Shown here piece after piece: positions 24,633-34,320 of a stretch of DNA of 64,000 nt. Below the pieces are notes generated by a model that worked only from the letters and a program-made list of their open reading frames with translations, did no database searches and was not told the DNA's origin. The DNA is taken from contig NZ_WWCN01000021.1 in NCBI RefSeq assembly GCF_009857445.1, forward strand, positions 31,922 through 95,921. Direction: 5' to 3'. The position numbers were made by a program, and so were the translations under genes. Numbering within the stretch: the first letter of the stretch is position 1; every line of letters starts with the position of its first letter. The DNA is from Duganella flavida. Its GTDB lineage: Bacteria > Pseudomonadota > Gammaproteobacteria > Burkholderiales > Burkholderiaceae_D.

Positions 24633-25397
24633 TTAAGCGGCGAATTTCTCGCTCTTGTCGGATTTGCGGCGGTTCATGAAGCCGATCAGGCCCAAGCCGA
24701 CCGCCATCATGGCCCAGGTATCGGCTTCCGGTACGGACGATACGCTCAGCAGATTTTGCGAATTAATAGCGGTCGAGCCGGTACCGATCTTGCCGGTGAA
24801 CTCGGTGTATTTATAGGCGCCGGTGAGGGTCGCGCCGATGGTGTTGTCCAGCATAGTCTGTGCGGTGGCCAGGGCGATCGGGGCGCCGCCTACCGTGTTG
24901 AACGCAATCGCGCCGGAGGTGAAGGCTTGCTGACCTGCGCTCAGGTTGGCGTCGTCGACCACCAGGTCCCACAGCGCCAGCGCAAAGCCTAGACGGGCGG
25001 TGCTGGCGCTGCTGCTGTTGCCGCTCAGGCCAGCGTAATTTTGCTCGAACAGCGCCTGGACGCGGTCGCCACGGTGCGCCACGGTCGTGCTGCCCACGGT
25101 GTCACTGAACAGCGACGACAGGCTGGTGACAGCTGCCTGCTGGGTGTAGACGGTGCCGAAGCCCTGCTCCACGGTCGGCTGGATGCAGAACGCCAGGATC
25201 GAGGCCGCCAGCGAGCTATCTTTCACGTTATAGGTCTCGACGAACTGGGCGCCGCCGCTGGGGTGCAGCATGGAGCCGCCGTTGTCGAACACCAAGCCAA
25301 AGTCCTTCGACTCGTAGCCGATATCAGCGTGGCTGGCGGTGGAGAAGGCCAAGGCGGCGGCGAGTGCGGCGGTTTTCAGTGCGAATTTGATTTTCAT
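24633..25397 (-). CDS. PEP-CTERM sorted exported protein
   Basis: A 254-residue exported protein. Signal peptide MKIKFALKTAALAAALAFST, cut after SHA. The C-terminus is a PEP-CTERM sorting signal: VPEA, then a hydrophobic helix (WAMMAVGLGLIGFMN) and a basic end RRKSDKSEK. Such proteins are cleaved by exosortase and are linked with exopolysaccharide or biofilm production; no exosortase is in this window. The middle shows no recognised domain but is similar in layout to other orphan PEP-CTERM proteins. It starts only 29 bases after the giant repeat protein on the same strand, so the two may share a transcript, and it is followed by a strong terminator. Confidence 0.85.
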   Translation of the reverse strand: MKIKFALKTAALAAALAFSTASHADIGYESKDFGLVFDNGGSMLHPSGGAQFVETYNVKDSSLAASILAFCIQPTVEQGFGTVYTQQAAVTSLSSLFSDTVGSTTVAHRGDRVQALFEQNYAGLSGNSSSASTARLGFALALWDLVVDDANLSAGQQAFTSGAIAFNTVGGAPIALATAQTMLDNTIGATLTGAYKYTEFTGKIGTGSTAINSQNLLSVSSVPEADTWAMMAVGLGLIGFMNRRKSDKSEKFAA

Positions 25398-25426
25398 GAT
25401 TTTTTTCTCTGGTAAAGGTAGCTAAA

Positions 25427-28400
25427 TTAAACGTGTACTGCCGGGCACTGGCCCACCAACTGTACTGCTGGGGTTTGCTGCATCAGTTCAGCGAAGGACG
25501 GCGTGGTGATGCCGGCCGCTGCCGCGTCGGACCCGGCGACGTCGAAGTAGACGTCGGTCATGTCCGCTGCCTTGCCGTTGCTCAGCGTGACGCTGCTGCG
25601 CTCCAGGTGCAGGTTGTTGTTTTCATCGAGGAACGGCAACTCGGTATGCGCCACCTTCAGGCTGGTGATGCCGGCCTGCGCTAGGCTGATCAGCTCGCCG
25701 GCGTCGGTCTTGCCGTCGCTGTTGGCGTCTTGCCAGATCACCAACTTGGTGAAGTCCACATCCTTGGCGTCGATCACGCCGTCGCCATTGCTGTCGTACG
25801 TGGCCAGCTTGGCAAAGCCGGCGCCCTTGCTGACACCACCGAACAGTTCATTGATGCTGTCGATCTTGCCGTTGCCGTTGCTGTCGATGGCCAGGAAGCC
25901 GTCGCCCTTGGACAGCCAGCCGGTCTGGATGGCCTTGCCGGTGCCCAGCAGGTCGAAGCTGCCTTTCATGTCTTCACGGGCGATAGTGTGGATGCCATCG
26001 CCGTTCAGGTCGATAGCGATCGGCGTGATGGCCGCATCCCACGACATATCGTTCTTGCCCGAGGTGAGCGTGATGGTGTCGGTCTTGGTGATGTTGGTCA
26101 GGTCCTTGCCGTCGCCCTTCACGTCCGAATCGATGGCATCGTTGGTGCCGGTATTCTTCACACCCCACTTCCAGTTGTTCATGTTGTAGGTGGCCTTGTC
26201 CGAGGAGAAGTACACCTTCACGTCCGTCTTGTCGAACTGCAGATAGTAAGTACCTGGGTTCAGGTCGACGAACTTGTAGTTGCCGCTGGCGTCGGTTTTG
26301 ATGGTCGAGCCCACTTGTTTGCCGGTGACCGAATCGTACAGCGACACACTGATGCCGCCGATGCCCTCTTCGCCCGCATCCTGCACGCCGCTGTGGTTGG
26401 CGTCGCGCCAAACCTTGTCGCCCAGGGTGGCCTTGCGGTAGATGCCGGCGTCGACGGTGGTGATGTCCTGGCCGATGCCCAGCGCGATGCTGCCGGTCTT
26501 GCCGGTGGTGCTCGACACATCCGAATCGGTGGCGTCGGTGCCCTGGCCGGTTTTGGTGAAGTACCAGCCGCTGCTGTTCACCACTTCCACCTTGTAGTTA
26601 CCTACCGCCAGGTTGTCGAACAAATACTGGCCGCCGTCATGGGTGACGGTTGTGGCTTTCAGCGCGCCGCTGGCAGCGTCATACAGCTTGACGGTCACGC
26701 CGTCCACGCCCTTCTCGCCGCTGTCCTGCACGCCGTTGTAGTTGCTGTCTTCCCACACGCGGTCGCCAATGCTACCCAGCTTGATGAGACCGGCGTCGTG
26801 GGTCTTGTCGACCTGGCCGGAGGTGACCGAGAACTGCGCGCTGGCGCCGGTGAGGTCGCCATCGCTGTCCTTGGTGGCGTCGCCGCCCACACCCTGCTTG
26901 GTGAACTGGTAGCCGTCTACGCCGCTGAACTTGACCGAGTACTTGCCCGGCGCCAGGCCGGTGAACGAGTACAGGCCGCTGGAGTCGGTGGTGTCGGTGG
27001 CAATCGCCACGCCCTTCTCGTTGTACAGCGTGACTTTGACGCCGCATACACCGCCTTCGCCGGATTGCTGGATGCCGTCGCCATTGAGGTCATACCAGAC
27101 CTTGTCGCCGATTTCGGCTTTCTGGTACAGGCCAGCGTCCATATTGGTGACGTTCTGGCCGGCCTTGACGGTGACGCTGCCCAGGCTGCCGCTGCTGTCG
27201 GCATCGCTGTCCTTAGCGTCGTCGGTTCCAACGTTCTTGGTGGTGGTGTAGTAGCCGCTAGGCGCCTTGACATTGACCGCGTAGGTACCAGCCTCCACCG
27301 AGAACTTGTAGTTGCCGCTGGCGTCGGTAGTGGTGGTCTTGATGACCTTGCCAGTGCTGTCCTTCAGTTCCACAGTCACGCCCGACTTGCCGGCTTCGCC
27401 GTCGTCCTGGATGCCGTTGCCGTTCTTGTCGATCCACACGCGGTCGCCGATGGTGGCGGCCGCCAGCACGCCGGCGTCCACGGTCTTGTCGATCTGGCCC
27501 GAGGTCAGGGTGAAGGTTTTCGACACGCCGGTGGCGCTGACGTCCGAGTCAACGGCGACATTGCTGCCGGCGTTGGCGGTGGTGAAGGCCACGCCTTCCG
27601 GCAGCGACGACTTATCGAACACCACGGTGTAGGCACCAGGCTTGAGGTTGCTGAACAGGTAGTTGCCGCTGGCGTCGGTGGTGGCGGTGGCGCCCACCTG
27701 GTTGCCGGCCGCGTCCAGCAGTTTCACTTTCACACCGGAGACGCCGCTCTCGCCGCTGTCCTGGGTACCGTTGTTGTTGGCGTCCAGCCAGACGCGGTCG
27801 CCGACCGAGGCCAGCTTGTACAGGCCGGCGTCAACAGTGGTGTTGTTATCGCCCGAGGCCAGCACCACGCTGTTGCTCTGGCCGGTGCTGCCGAAATCGC
27901 TGTCGACGGTATCGTCGCTGCCGACGTCCTTGCCGGTAAAGAGGTAGCCGGACGGCGCGGTCACCGACACGGTGTAGTTGCCCGGATCAGCGGTGAAGCT
28001 GTACTTGCCGTCGGCGCCGGTGGTGGTGGTCTGCACCACGGTGCCGGCCGCGTTCTTCAGCTGTACGGTCACACCAGCGATGCCGCTTTCGCCCGCATCC
28101 TGCACGCCGTTGGCGTTCTTGTCTTCCCAGACGGTGTCGCCCAGCTTGGCTTGCACGACTACGATGCCGGCATCGAGGTCGTTATTGACCGCACCCGAAG
28201 CCAGCGTCACGCTGGCGGTCTTGCCGCTGGTGACATTGGCGTCCGAATCCTTGGCGTCGTTGGTGCCGACGTCGGCCGTGGTGAACACGTAGTTGGCCGG
28301 CAGCGAAGTTTTATCGAACTGCACGCTGTAAGTGCCCGGCTTGAGGTTGGTGAAGCTGTAGTTGCCGCTGGCATCGGTGGTGGCGGTGGCGCCGGTCGGA

Positions 28401-31400
28401 TTGCCGGCGGCGTCCAGCAGAATCACCTTGACGCCGGCGACGCCGGTTTCACCGCTATCCTGCACGCCGTTACGGTTGCTGTCGTACCAGACTTTGTCGC
28501 CCAGCGTGACGGCTTTGTAGAAGCCGGCGTCGACATCGTTATTGGTTTGGCCCGGGGCCAGCGTGACGAGGTCGCTCTGGCCAGAGGCGTTGACATCGCT
28601 GTCCACGCCATCGGCGCCGCTGTGCTGGCCGGTGGCGGTCATGCCGGTCGGCGCGGTCACCGAGATCGAGTATTTACCTGGATCGACGGTGAAGCTGTAC
28701 TTGCCATCGGTGCCGGTGGTGGTGGTCTTGACGATGTTGCCGCTCTCATCCTTCAGATCGACCTTGACGCCGACGATGCCGGCTTCGCCGCTATCCTGGA
28801 TGCCGTTGCCGTTGGTGTCTTCCCACACGCGGTCACCCACCGTGGCTTGCTTGATGATGATACCGGCGTCGAGGTCGTAGTTGCTGCCGCCCGAGGCCAG
28901 CGTCACGCCGCCGGTCTTGCCGGTGGTGGTGTTGGCGTCCGAATCGGTGGCGGTGGTGCCTTGGCCGGTGCTGGTGAAGTCGTAGTTGGCTGGCAGCGAG
29001 GTTTTGTCGAACTGCACGCTGTAGGTGCCCGGCTTCAGTCCGGTGAAGCTGTAGTTGCCGCTGGCGTCAGTAGTGGCGGTGGCGCCGGTCGGGTTGCCGC
29101 TGGCGTCCAGCAGCACCACTTTAACGCCGGCCACGCCGGCTTCGCCGCTGTCCTGCACGCCGTTGCGGTTGGTGTCGTACCAGACTTTATCGCCCAGCGA
29201 GACCGGCTTGTAGAAGCCTGCATCCACGTCTTTATTGACCTGGCCTGCGGTCAGCACGATGGCGCCGGTGTTGCCGCTGGCATCGACGTCGCTGTCGGTC
29301 GCGCTGTTGCCGCCCTGGCCTGCGCCAGTCGCAACGTAGCCGGTAGGTGCAGTGACGGAGACCGAGTAAGTGCCTGGATCGACAGTGAAGCTGTACTGGC
29401 CGCCATCGTGGGTAACCACGGTGCCGACCACGTGGCCAGCGCTATCTTTCAGCTGCACGGTCGCGCCGTCGATGCCCTGCTCGCCGCTATCCTGGATGCC
29501 GTTGCCATTGGTGTCTTCCCACACGCGGTCGCCCAGCGTGGCTTGCTTGACGATGATACCGGCGTCGAGGTCATAGTTGCTGCCGCCCGAAGCCAGCGTC
29601 ACGCTGCCGGTCTTGCCGGTAGTGGTGTTGGCGTCCGAATCGGTGGCGGTCGTGCCTTGACCGGTGCTGGTGAAGTCATAGCCGGCAGGCAGCGTGGTTT
29701 TGTCGAACTGCACGCTGTAGGTGCCTGGTTTCAGGCCGGTGAAGCTGTAGTTGCCACTGGCGTCGGTGGTGGCGGTGGCGCCGGCCACCGGATTACCGGC
29801 CGCATCCAGCAGGGTGACTTTGACGCCAGCCACGCCGGCTTCGCCGCTATCTTGCACGCCGTTGCGGTTGGTGTCGTACCAGACCTTATCGCCCAGCGAG
29901 ACTGGTTTGTAGAAACCGGCATCGACGTCGTTGTTGACTTGGCCTGCAGTCAGCACGATGGCGCCGGTGTTGCCGCTGGCGTCGACATCGCTGTCGGTGG
30001 CGCCATTGCCGCCTTGGGCAGTGCCGGTCGCCACGTAGCCGCTAGGCGCAGTGACGGAAACCGAGTAGGTGCCCGGATCGACGGTGAAGCTGTACTGGCC
30101 GCCGTCGTGGGTAACCACGGTGCCGACCACGTGACCAGCGCTGTCTTTCAGCTGCACGGTCGCGCCGTCGATGCCCTGCTCGCCACTATCCTGCACGCCG
30201 TTGCCGTTGCTGTCTTCCCACACGCGATCGCCCACCGTGGCTTGCTTGATGATGATACCGGCGTCGAGGTCGTAGTTGCTGCCGCCCGAGGCCAACGTCA
30301 CGCTGCCGGTCTTGCCGGTGGTGGTGTTGGCGTCCGAATCGGTGGCGGTGGTGCCTTGGCCGGTGCTGGTGAAATCGTAGTTGGCCGGCAGCGAGGTTTT
30401 GTCAAACTGCACGCTGTAGGTGCCTGGCTTCAGACCGGTGAAGCTGTAGTTGCCGCTGGCGTCGGTGGTAGCGGTGGCGCCGGTCGGGTTGCCGCTGGCG
30501 TCCAGCAGCACCACTTTAACGCCAGCCACACCGGCTTCGCCGCTGTCCTGCACGCCATTGCGGTTGGTGTCGTACCAGACTTTATCGCCCAGCGAGACCG
30601 GTTTGTAGAAGCCGGCATCGACGTCGTTATTGACCTGGCCCGGCGTCAGCACGATGGCGCCGGTGTTGCCGCTAGCGCCCACGTCGCTATCGGTCGCGCT
30701 GTTGCCGCCTTGGCCTGCGCCAGTCGCAACGTAGCCGGTAGGTGCGGTCACGGAAACCGAGTAAGTGCCTGGGTCGACGGTAAAACTGTACTGGCCGCCG
30801 TCGTGGGTAGCCACGGTGCCGACCACGTGGCCAGCGCTATCTTTCAACTGGACGGTGGCGCCGTCGATGCCCTGCTCGCCGCTATCTTGCACGCCGTTGC
30901 CGTTGCTGTCTTCCCACACGCGGTCGCCCAGCGTGGCTTGCTTGATGACGATACCAGCGTCGAGGTCGTAGTTGCTGCCGCCCGAAGCCAGCGTCACGCT
31001 GCCGGTCTTGCCGGTGGTGCTGTTGGCGTCCGAGTCGGTGGCGGTGGTGCCTTGGCCGGTGCTGGTGAAGTCGTAGCCAGCTGGCAGCGTGGTTTTGTCG
31101 AACTGCACGCTGTAGGTGCCTGGTTTCAGGCCGGTGAAGCTGTAGTTGCCACTGGCGTCGGTGGTGGCGGTCGCGCCAGCCACCGGATTACCGGCCGCAT
31201 CCAGCAGCGTGACTTTGACGCCAGCCACGCCGGCTTCGCCGCTGTCCTGCACGCCGTTGCGATTGGTGTCGTACCAGACTTTATCGCCCAGCGAGACTGG
31301 TTTGTAGAAACCGGCATCGACGTCGTTGTTGGCTTGGCCTGCAGTCAGCACGATGGCGCCGGTGTTGCCGCTGGCGTCGACATCGCTGTCGGTGGCGCCA

Positions 31401-33028
31401 TTGCCGCCTTGGGCAGTGCCGGTCGCCACGTAGCCGCTAGGCGCGGTGACGGAAACCGAATAGGTGCCCGGATCCACGGTGAAGCTGTACTGGCCGCCGT
31501 CGTGGGTGACCACAGTGCCGACCACGTGGCCTGCGCTGTCTTTCAACTGCACGGTGGCGCCGTCGATACCCTGCTCGCCGCTATCCTGCACGCCGTTGCC
31601 GTTGCTGTCTTCCCACACGCGGTCGCCGATGGTGGCTTGCTTGACGACGATACCGGCGTCCAGCGTCTGGTTGGTTTCGCCGGAATTGAGCGTCACTTGG
31701 CCAGTCTTGCCGGTGTTGACGTCCGCATCCGAATCCTTGGCGACGTCGCCGCCTTGCAAGGCGTTGGTGAAGTAGAAGTTGGCCGGCAGCGTGGTCTTGT
31801 CGAACTGCACGCTGTAGGTGCCTGGCTTCAGGCCGCTGAACTGGTAGTGGCCGCTGGCGTCGGTGGTGGCGGTGGCGCCGGCCACCGGATTGCCTGCTGC
31901 GTCCAGCAGCGTGACTTTTACGCCAGCCACGCCGGCTTCGCCGCTGTCCTGCACGCCGTTGCGGTTGGTGTCGTACCAGACGGTGTCACCCAGCGAAACT
32001 GGACGATACAGGCCAGCATCAACGTCGTTATTGGTCTGGCCCGGGGTCAGCACGATGGTGCTGGTATTGCCGCTGCCGTCGATATCGCTGTCGGTGGTGC
32101 CGTTGCTGCCTTGGCCTTGCGGTGCGGCGGCGTAGCCAGCCGGTGCCTGCACGCTGACGACGTAGTTGCCGCCATCGACATCGAAGTGGTATTTGCCGCT
32201 GGCGTCGGTGGTGGTGCTGGCGATCACGTGGCCGCCAGTGTCTTTCAGCACCACGGTCACGCCGGCCATGCCGGCCTCGCCGCTATCCTGCACGCCGTTG
32301 CCGTTGGTGTCTTCCCAGACGAAATCGCCGAGGTGGGCTTGCGGCACTTTGAAGGTCAGGTAATTCGGGGTGACGCTGGTGTCAGCTGCGCCGGTACCGA
32401 CCAGTCCGCCGTTGTCGCGCACCTTGAAGCCGACGTCAAAACTGCCCGAGGTGGTTTGGCTCGGCTGGTACGCCAGCTTGCCCGCGTCAATATCGATCGT
32501 CGAAATCTCCGTCCCCACGGCTACGGCCACGCCATTCAGGAGCAGTTGGCCAGAAGGAGGCAGGGAGGTGATGATGACCGACTTGAACGCATCATGCTCG
32601 ACCGGATCCACAAAGCCGAAATCGCTTTTGGCCAGCAACACCGGGGTGCCGTTGGTGAGGTTGAAGGTTTTATTGGCGGCGATCGGCGCATCATTGACCG
32701 GATCGACGATCACCTGCAGGCTCAGCGAGATGGTATTGGTGGCGCCGGTAGCGCTCTCCAGCACGAATTCGAACGTGGCAAACTGGCCGTTATAGTTAGT
32801 TGCCCAAGCTCCCGGATTGACATAAATCGTGTCCGCGTCGACCTTGCCGAACAAGGGCGTATCCGTGGTGGCGATAGTCTTGTCCGGCAGTACGACCGAC
32901 ATGGAGGCGATCTTCAACCCCGCAGTGCTGGGATCATGGCCGGCGGCAATCAGGATATCGCGGATGTCGAAAGTACCGTAAGTATCCTCATAAATGTGAA
33001 TACTGGTAGCAAGGTTAATAGCGCTCAT
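25427..33028 (-). CDS. giant SdrD B-like repeat protein (18 repeats, Ca-binding C-terminus)
   Basis: A 2533-residue protein, probably secreted and adhesive. Order: N-terminal region (1-230) with cadherin/VCBS-like Ig-type segments (DPVNDAPIAANKTFNL and TIDIDAGKLAYQPS); 18 SdrD B-like domains of about 110-120 residues, each starting like LGDKVWYDTNRNGVQDSGE with Asp/Asn-rich Ca-binding loops; and a C-terminal part with EF-hand/dockerin-like repeats (DLNGDGIHTI, DSNGNGKIDSINELFGG, DSNGDGVIDAKDVDF, DANSDGKTDAGEL). No Sec signal, LPXTG or PEP-CTERM signal is seen, so export by a type I system is the best guess. Domains alternate between two types. ATG 33028 follows GAAGG. A TATAAT-like site lies about 145 bases upstream. 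Confidence 0.9.
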   Translation of the reverse strand: MSAINLATSIHIYEDTYGTFDIRDILIAAGHDPSTAGLKIASMSVVLPDKTIATTDTPLFGKVDADTIYVNPGAWATNYNGQFATFEFVLESATGATNTISLSLQVIVDPVNDAPIAANKTFNLTNGTPVLLAKSDFGFVDPVEHDAFKSVIITSLPPSGQLLLNGVAVAVGTEISTIDIDAGKLAYQPSQTTSGSFDVGFKVRDNGGLVGTGAADTSVTPNYLTFKVPQAHLGDFVWEDTNGNGVQDSGEAGMAGVTVVLKDTGGHVIASTTTDASGKYHFDVDGGNYVVSVQAPAGYAAAPQGQGSNGTTDSDIDGSGNTSTIVLTPGQTNNDVDAGLYRPVSLGDTVWYDTNRNGVQDSGEAGVAGVKVTLLDAAGNPVAGATATTDASGHYQFSGLKPGTYSVQFDKTTLPANFYFTNALQGGDVAKDSDADVNTGKTGQVTLNSGETNQTLDAGIVVKQATIGDRVWEDSNGNGVQDSGEQGIDGATVQLKDSAGHVVGTVVTHDGGQYSFTVDPGTYSVSVTAPSGYVATGTAQGGNGATDSDVDASGNTGAIVLTAGQANNDVDAGFYKPVSLGDKVWYDTNRNGVQDSGEAGVAGVKVTLLDAAGNPVAGATATTDASGNYSFTGLKPGTYSVQFDKTTLPAGYDFTSTGQGTTATDSDANSTTGKTGSVTLASGGSNYDLDAGIVIKQATLGDRVWEDSNGNGVQDSGEQGIDGATVQLKDSAGHVVGTVATHDGGQYSFTVDPGTYSVSVTAPTGYVATGAGQGGNSATDSDVGASGNTGAIVLTPGQVNNDVDAGFYKPVSLGDKVWYDTNRNGVQDSGEAGVAGVKVVLLDASGNPTGATATTDASGNYSFTGLKPGTYSVQFDKTSLPANYDFTSTGQGTTATDSDANTTTGKTGSVTLASGGSNYDLDAGIIIKQATVGDRVWEDSNGNGVQDSGEQGIDGATVQLKDSAGHVVGTVVTHDGGQYSFTVDPGTYSVSVTAPSGYVATGTAQGGNGATDSDVDASGNTGAIVLTAGQVNNDVDAGFYKPVSLGDKVWYDTNRNGVQDSGEAGVAGVKVTLLDAAGNPVAGATATTDASGNYSFTGLKPGTYSVQFDKTTLPAGYDFTSTGQGTTATDSDANTTTGKTGSVTLASGGSNYDLDAGIIVKQATLGDRVWEDTNGNGIQDSGEQGIDGATVQLKDSAGHVVGTVVTHDGGQYSFTVDPGTYSVSVTAPTGYVATGAGQGGNSATDSDVDASGNTGAIVLTAGQVNKDVDAGFYKPVSLGDKVWYDTNRNGVQDSGEAGVAGVKVVLLDASGNPTGATATTDASGNYSFTGLKPGTYSVQFDKTSLPANYDFTSTGQGTTATDSDANTTTGKTGGVTLASGGSNYDLDAGIIIKQATVGDRVWEDTNGNGIQDSGEAGIVGVKVDLKDESGNIVKTTTTGTDGKYSFTVDPGKYSISVTAPTGMTATGQHSGADGVDSDVNASGQSDLVTLAPGQTNNDVDAGFYKAVTLGDKVWYDSNRNGVQDSGETGVAGVKVILLDAAGNPTGATATTDASGNYSFTNLKPGTYSVQFDKTSLPANYVFTTADVGTNDAKDSDANVTSGKTASVTLASGAVNNDLDAGIVVVQAKLGDTVWEDKNANGVQDAGESGIAGVTVQLKNAAGTVVQTTTTGADGKYSFTADPGNYTVSVTAPSGYLFTGKDVGSDDTVDSDFGSTGQSNSVVLASGDNNTTVDAGLYKLASVGDRVWLDANNNGTQDSGESGVSGVKVKLLDAAGNQVGATATTDASGNYLFSNLKPGAYTVVFDKSSLPEGVAFTTANAGSNVAVDSDVSATGVSKTFTLTSGQIDKTVDAGVLAAATIGDRVWIDKNGNGIQDDGEAGKSGVTVELKDSTGKVIKTTTTDASGNYKFSVEAGTYAVNVKAPSGYYTTTKNVGTDDAKDSDADSSGSLGSVTVKAGQNVTNMDAGLYQKAEIGDKVWYDLNGDGIQQSGEGGVCGVKVTLYNEKGVAIATDTTDSSGLYSFTGLAPGKYSVKFSGVDGYQFTKQGVGGDATKDSDGDLTGASAQFSVTSGQVDKTHDAGLIKLGSIGDRVWEDSNYNGVQDSGEKGVDGVTVKLYDAASGALKATTVTHDGGQYLFDNLAVGNYKVEVVNSSGWYFTKTGQGTDATDSDVSSTTGKTGSIALGIGQDITTVDAGIYRKATLGDKVWRDANHSGVQDAGEEGIGGISVSLYDSVTGKQVGSTIKTDASGNYKFVDLNPGTYYLQFDKTDVKVYFSSDKATYNMNNWKWGVKNTGTNDAIDSDVKGDGKDLTNITKTDTITLTSGKNDMSWDAAITPIAIDLNGDGIHTIAREDMKGSFDLLGTGKAIQTGWLSKGDGFLAIDSNGNGKIDSINELFGGVSKGAGFAKLATYDSNGDGVIDAKDVDFTKLVIWQDANSDGKTDAGELISLAQAGITSLKVAHTELPFLDENNNLHLERSSVTLSNGKAADMTDVYFDVAGSDAAAAGITTPSFAELMQQTPAVQLVGQCPAVHV
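26030..32340 (-). repeat. tandem SdrD B-like domain repeats, two-domain unit of 693-702 bp
   Basis: Eighteen domain copies encoded head to tail. Between about 28,800 and 32,000 they occur as an alternating pair (VWEDSNGNG type then VWYDTNRNG type): the same GTGTCGTACCAGAC site recurs at 29172, 29871, 30567, 31266 and 31968, that is every 699, 696, 699 and 702 bases. Differences of three bases come from GNPVAG versus GNPTG. Copies nearer the gene end are more diverged. Confidence 0.9.
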
Positions 33029-33155
33029 ACTGGGCCTTCAAGGTTTATTTTTTGGATTTATGATTCGGGCCGGCACGGCTGCTACGCTGTTTGGGTAGAC
33101 AGTGGCTGGTACAACAGAGAAACACTACGGGAGCTGGAGTAGTATCTTTAAAGCA

Positions 33156-33182
33156 TGTTAGTTGTCGCAATTATAGCTAACA
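33156..33182 (-). promoter_or_regulatory. possible promoter -10 of the giant gene with inverted repeat
   Basis: On the minus strand TATAAT (33170-33175) lies inside TGTTAG-N15-CTAACA. No good -35 is visible at 17 bases. The 33029-33288 gap is AT-rich and holds nothing else that can be recognised. Confidence 0.3.
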
Positions 33183-33288
33183 TTTACTTACAATAATTAA
33201 AAATATTTTCATTGATGTGGTATTTTCACAATTATTGTTTCCATAAAGAATTATCTCGCGCTATGGCGGTATGGCCTACAATCTCGCT

Positions 33289-34320
33289 ATGACCGATATT
33301 TCCCTCGTACTGCCTTTCGCTTTGCCACCTTCCGAACTCGGTAACGACCTGATCCGCGCCCTCAACATGCCGGCGCTGGCCTCGTTGCTGACCCGCCACA
33401 GTGGCTTGCAATACAAGACTTTCGACAACGACAGCTGCGCCCTGCCGCATGAAAGCTGGCTGGCGCACGCGCTCGGCCTGGCCAGCGCGCCGGATCGGCC
33501 GGACACCGCAGCGCCGCTGGCCACCGCTGTCATGCGCGGCTGCGGTTTGCAGGCTGAGGCGGCTGAGGGCCACTGGTTCATGCTGCAGCCGGCCCACGTC
33601 CATATTTCGCGTACCCATATGCTGCTGTCCGACCTGCGTGGATTGCAGCTGAGCGAGGCCGAATCGCGCAGCTTGTATGAGCTGGCGCGTCCGTATTGCG
33701 AGGAAATCGGCAAACCGCTGCTGCACGGCGCGCCCGGCCTGTGGTTTCTGCGCGCTAACGACTGGTCCGGCCTGCGTACCGCCACGCCCGACGCTACCGT
33801 CACCCAGAGCATGAGCGACTGGCTGCCCGAAGGCGAACACGCACGTGAGTTCCGCAAGCTGCAAAATGAAATCCAGATGCTGTGGCACGAACACCCAGTC
33901 AACGAGGCACGCCAGGCAAGCGGCCTGCAGCCGGTGAATTCCTGCTGGCTTTGGGGTGGCGCCGGTCCCGCTGCACCGACCAGCCAGCTAGCGATTGCCG
34001 GCGGCACCGAATGGATGCAGGCGCTGGCGGCCCAGCCGGCGACGGTAGAGCAGCTGATCGCCCAACCGGGCGCCGCCATGCTGGGCGACCTGATCGCCCC
34101 GGCGCAGGTAGGCGACTGGTCCGACTGGCTGGCACGCATGCAGCGCCTGGAGCTGCAGTGGTTTACACCACTGCTGGCAGCACTAAAAGCCGGCCGCATT
34201 CCGCGTGTGAAGCTGGTGCTGAGCCACCGCAGCGGCTGGACCACGGTGTCCAGCAGCGCCAGCGCGCAACGCAAATTCTGGCGCAAGCCAACCCTGAATC
34301 CCCTGTTGAAGCAATCATGA
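33289..34320 (+). CDS. RpfE-like / phosphoglycerate-mutase-related protein
   Basis: A 343-residue cytoplasmic protein resembling the uncharacterised family annotated as phosphoglycerate mutase or RpfE-type regulatory protein that sits upstream of recJ in beta- and gammaproteobacteria. Typical parts are SLVLPFALPP at the start, AHVHISRTHMLL and a central NSCWLWGGAG. No catalytic set of a phosphoglycerate mutase can be verified from the sequence, so the enzyme name should be treated with caution. ATG 33289 is chosen for the conserved start; ATG 33271 would add six residues. TACAAT at 33277-33282 looks like a -10 element, which would leave a very short or no leader. It overlaps recJ (ATGA). Confidence 0.7.
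   Translation: MTDISLVLPFALPPSELGNDLIRALNMPALASLLTRHSGLQYKTFDNDSCALPHESWLAHALGLASAPDRPDTAAPLATAVMRGCGLQAEAAEGHWFMLQPAHVHISRTHMLLSDLRGLQLSEAESRSLYELARPYCEEIGKPLLHGAPGLWFLRANDWSGLRTATPDATVTQSMSDWLPEGEHAREFRKLQNEIQMLWHEHPVNEARQASGLQPVNSCWLWGGAGPAAPTSQLAIAGGTEWMQALAAQPATVEQLIAQPGAAMLGDLIAPAQVGDWSDWLARMQRLELQWFTPLLAALKAGRIPRVKLVLSHRSGWTTVSSSASAQRKFWRKPTLNPLLKQS

Noticed and set aside
26030..32340. Regular repeats that could suggest a CRISPR array
   Set aside because: Repeat units are about 350 or 700 bases, in frame and protein-coding; no short direct repeats with unique spacers.
25730..33142. A 2470-codon open frame on the plus strand opposite the giant repeat gene
   Set aside because: It is a shadow of the GC-rich, repetitive minus-strand gene: translation gives no domain and the true frame has 18 recognisable repeats. 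The length reflects codon bias and the absence of complementary stops in the repeat.
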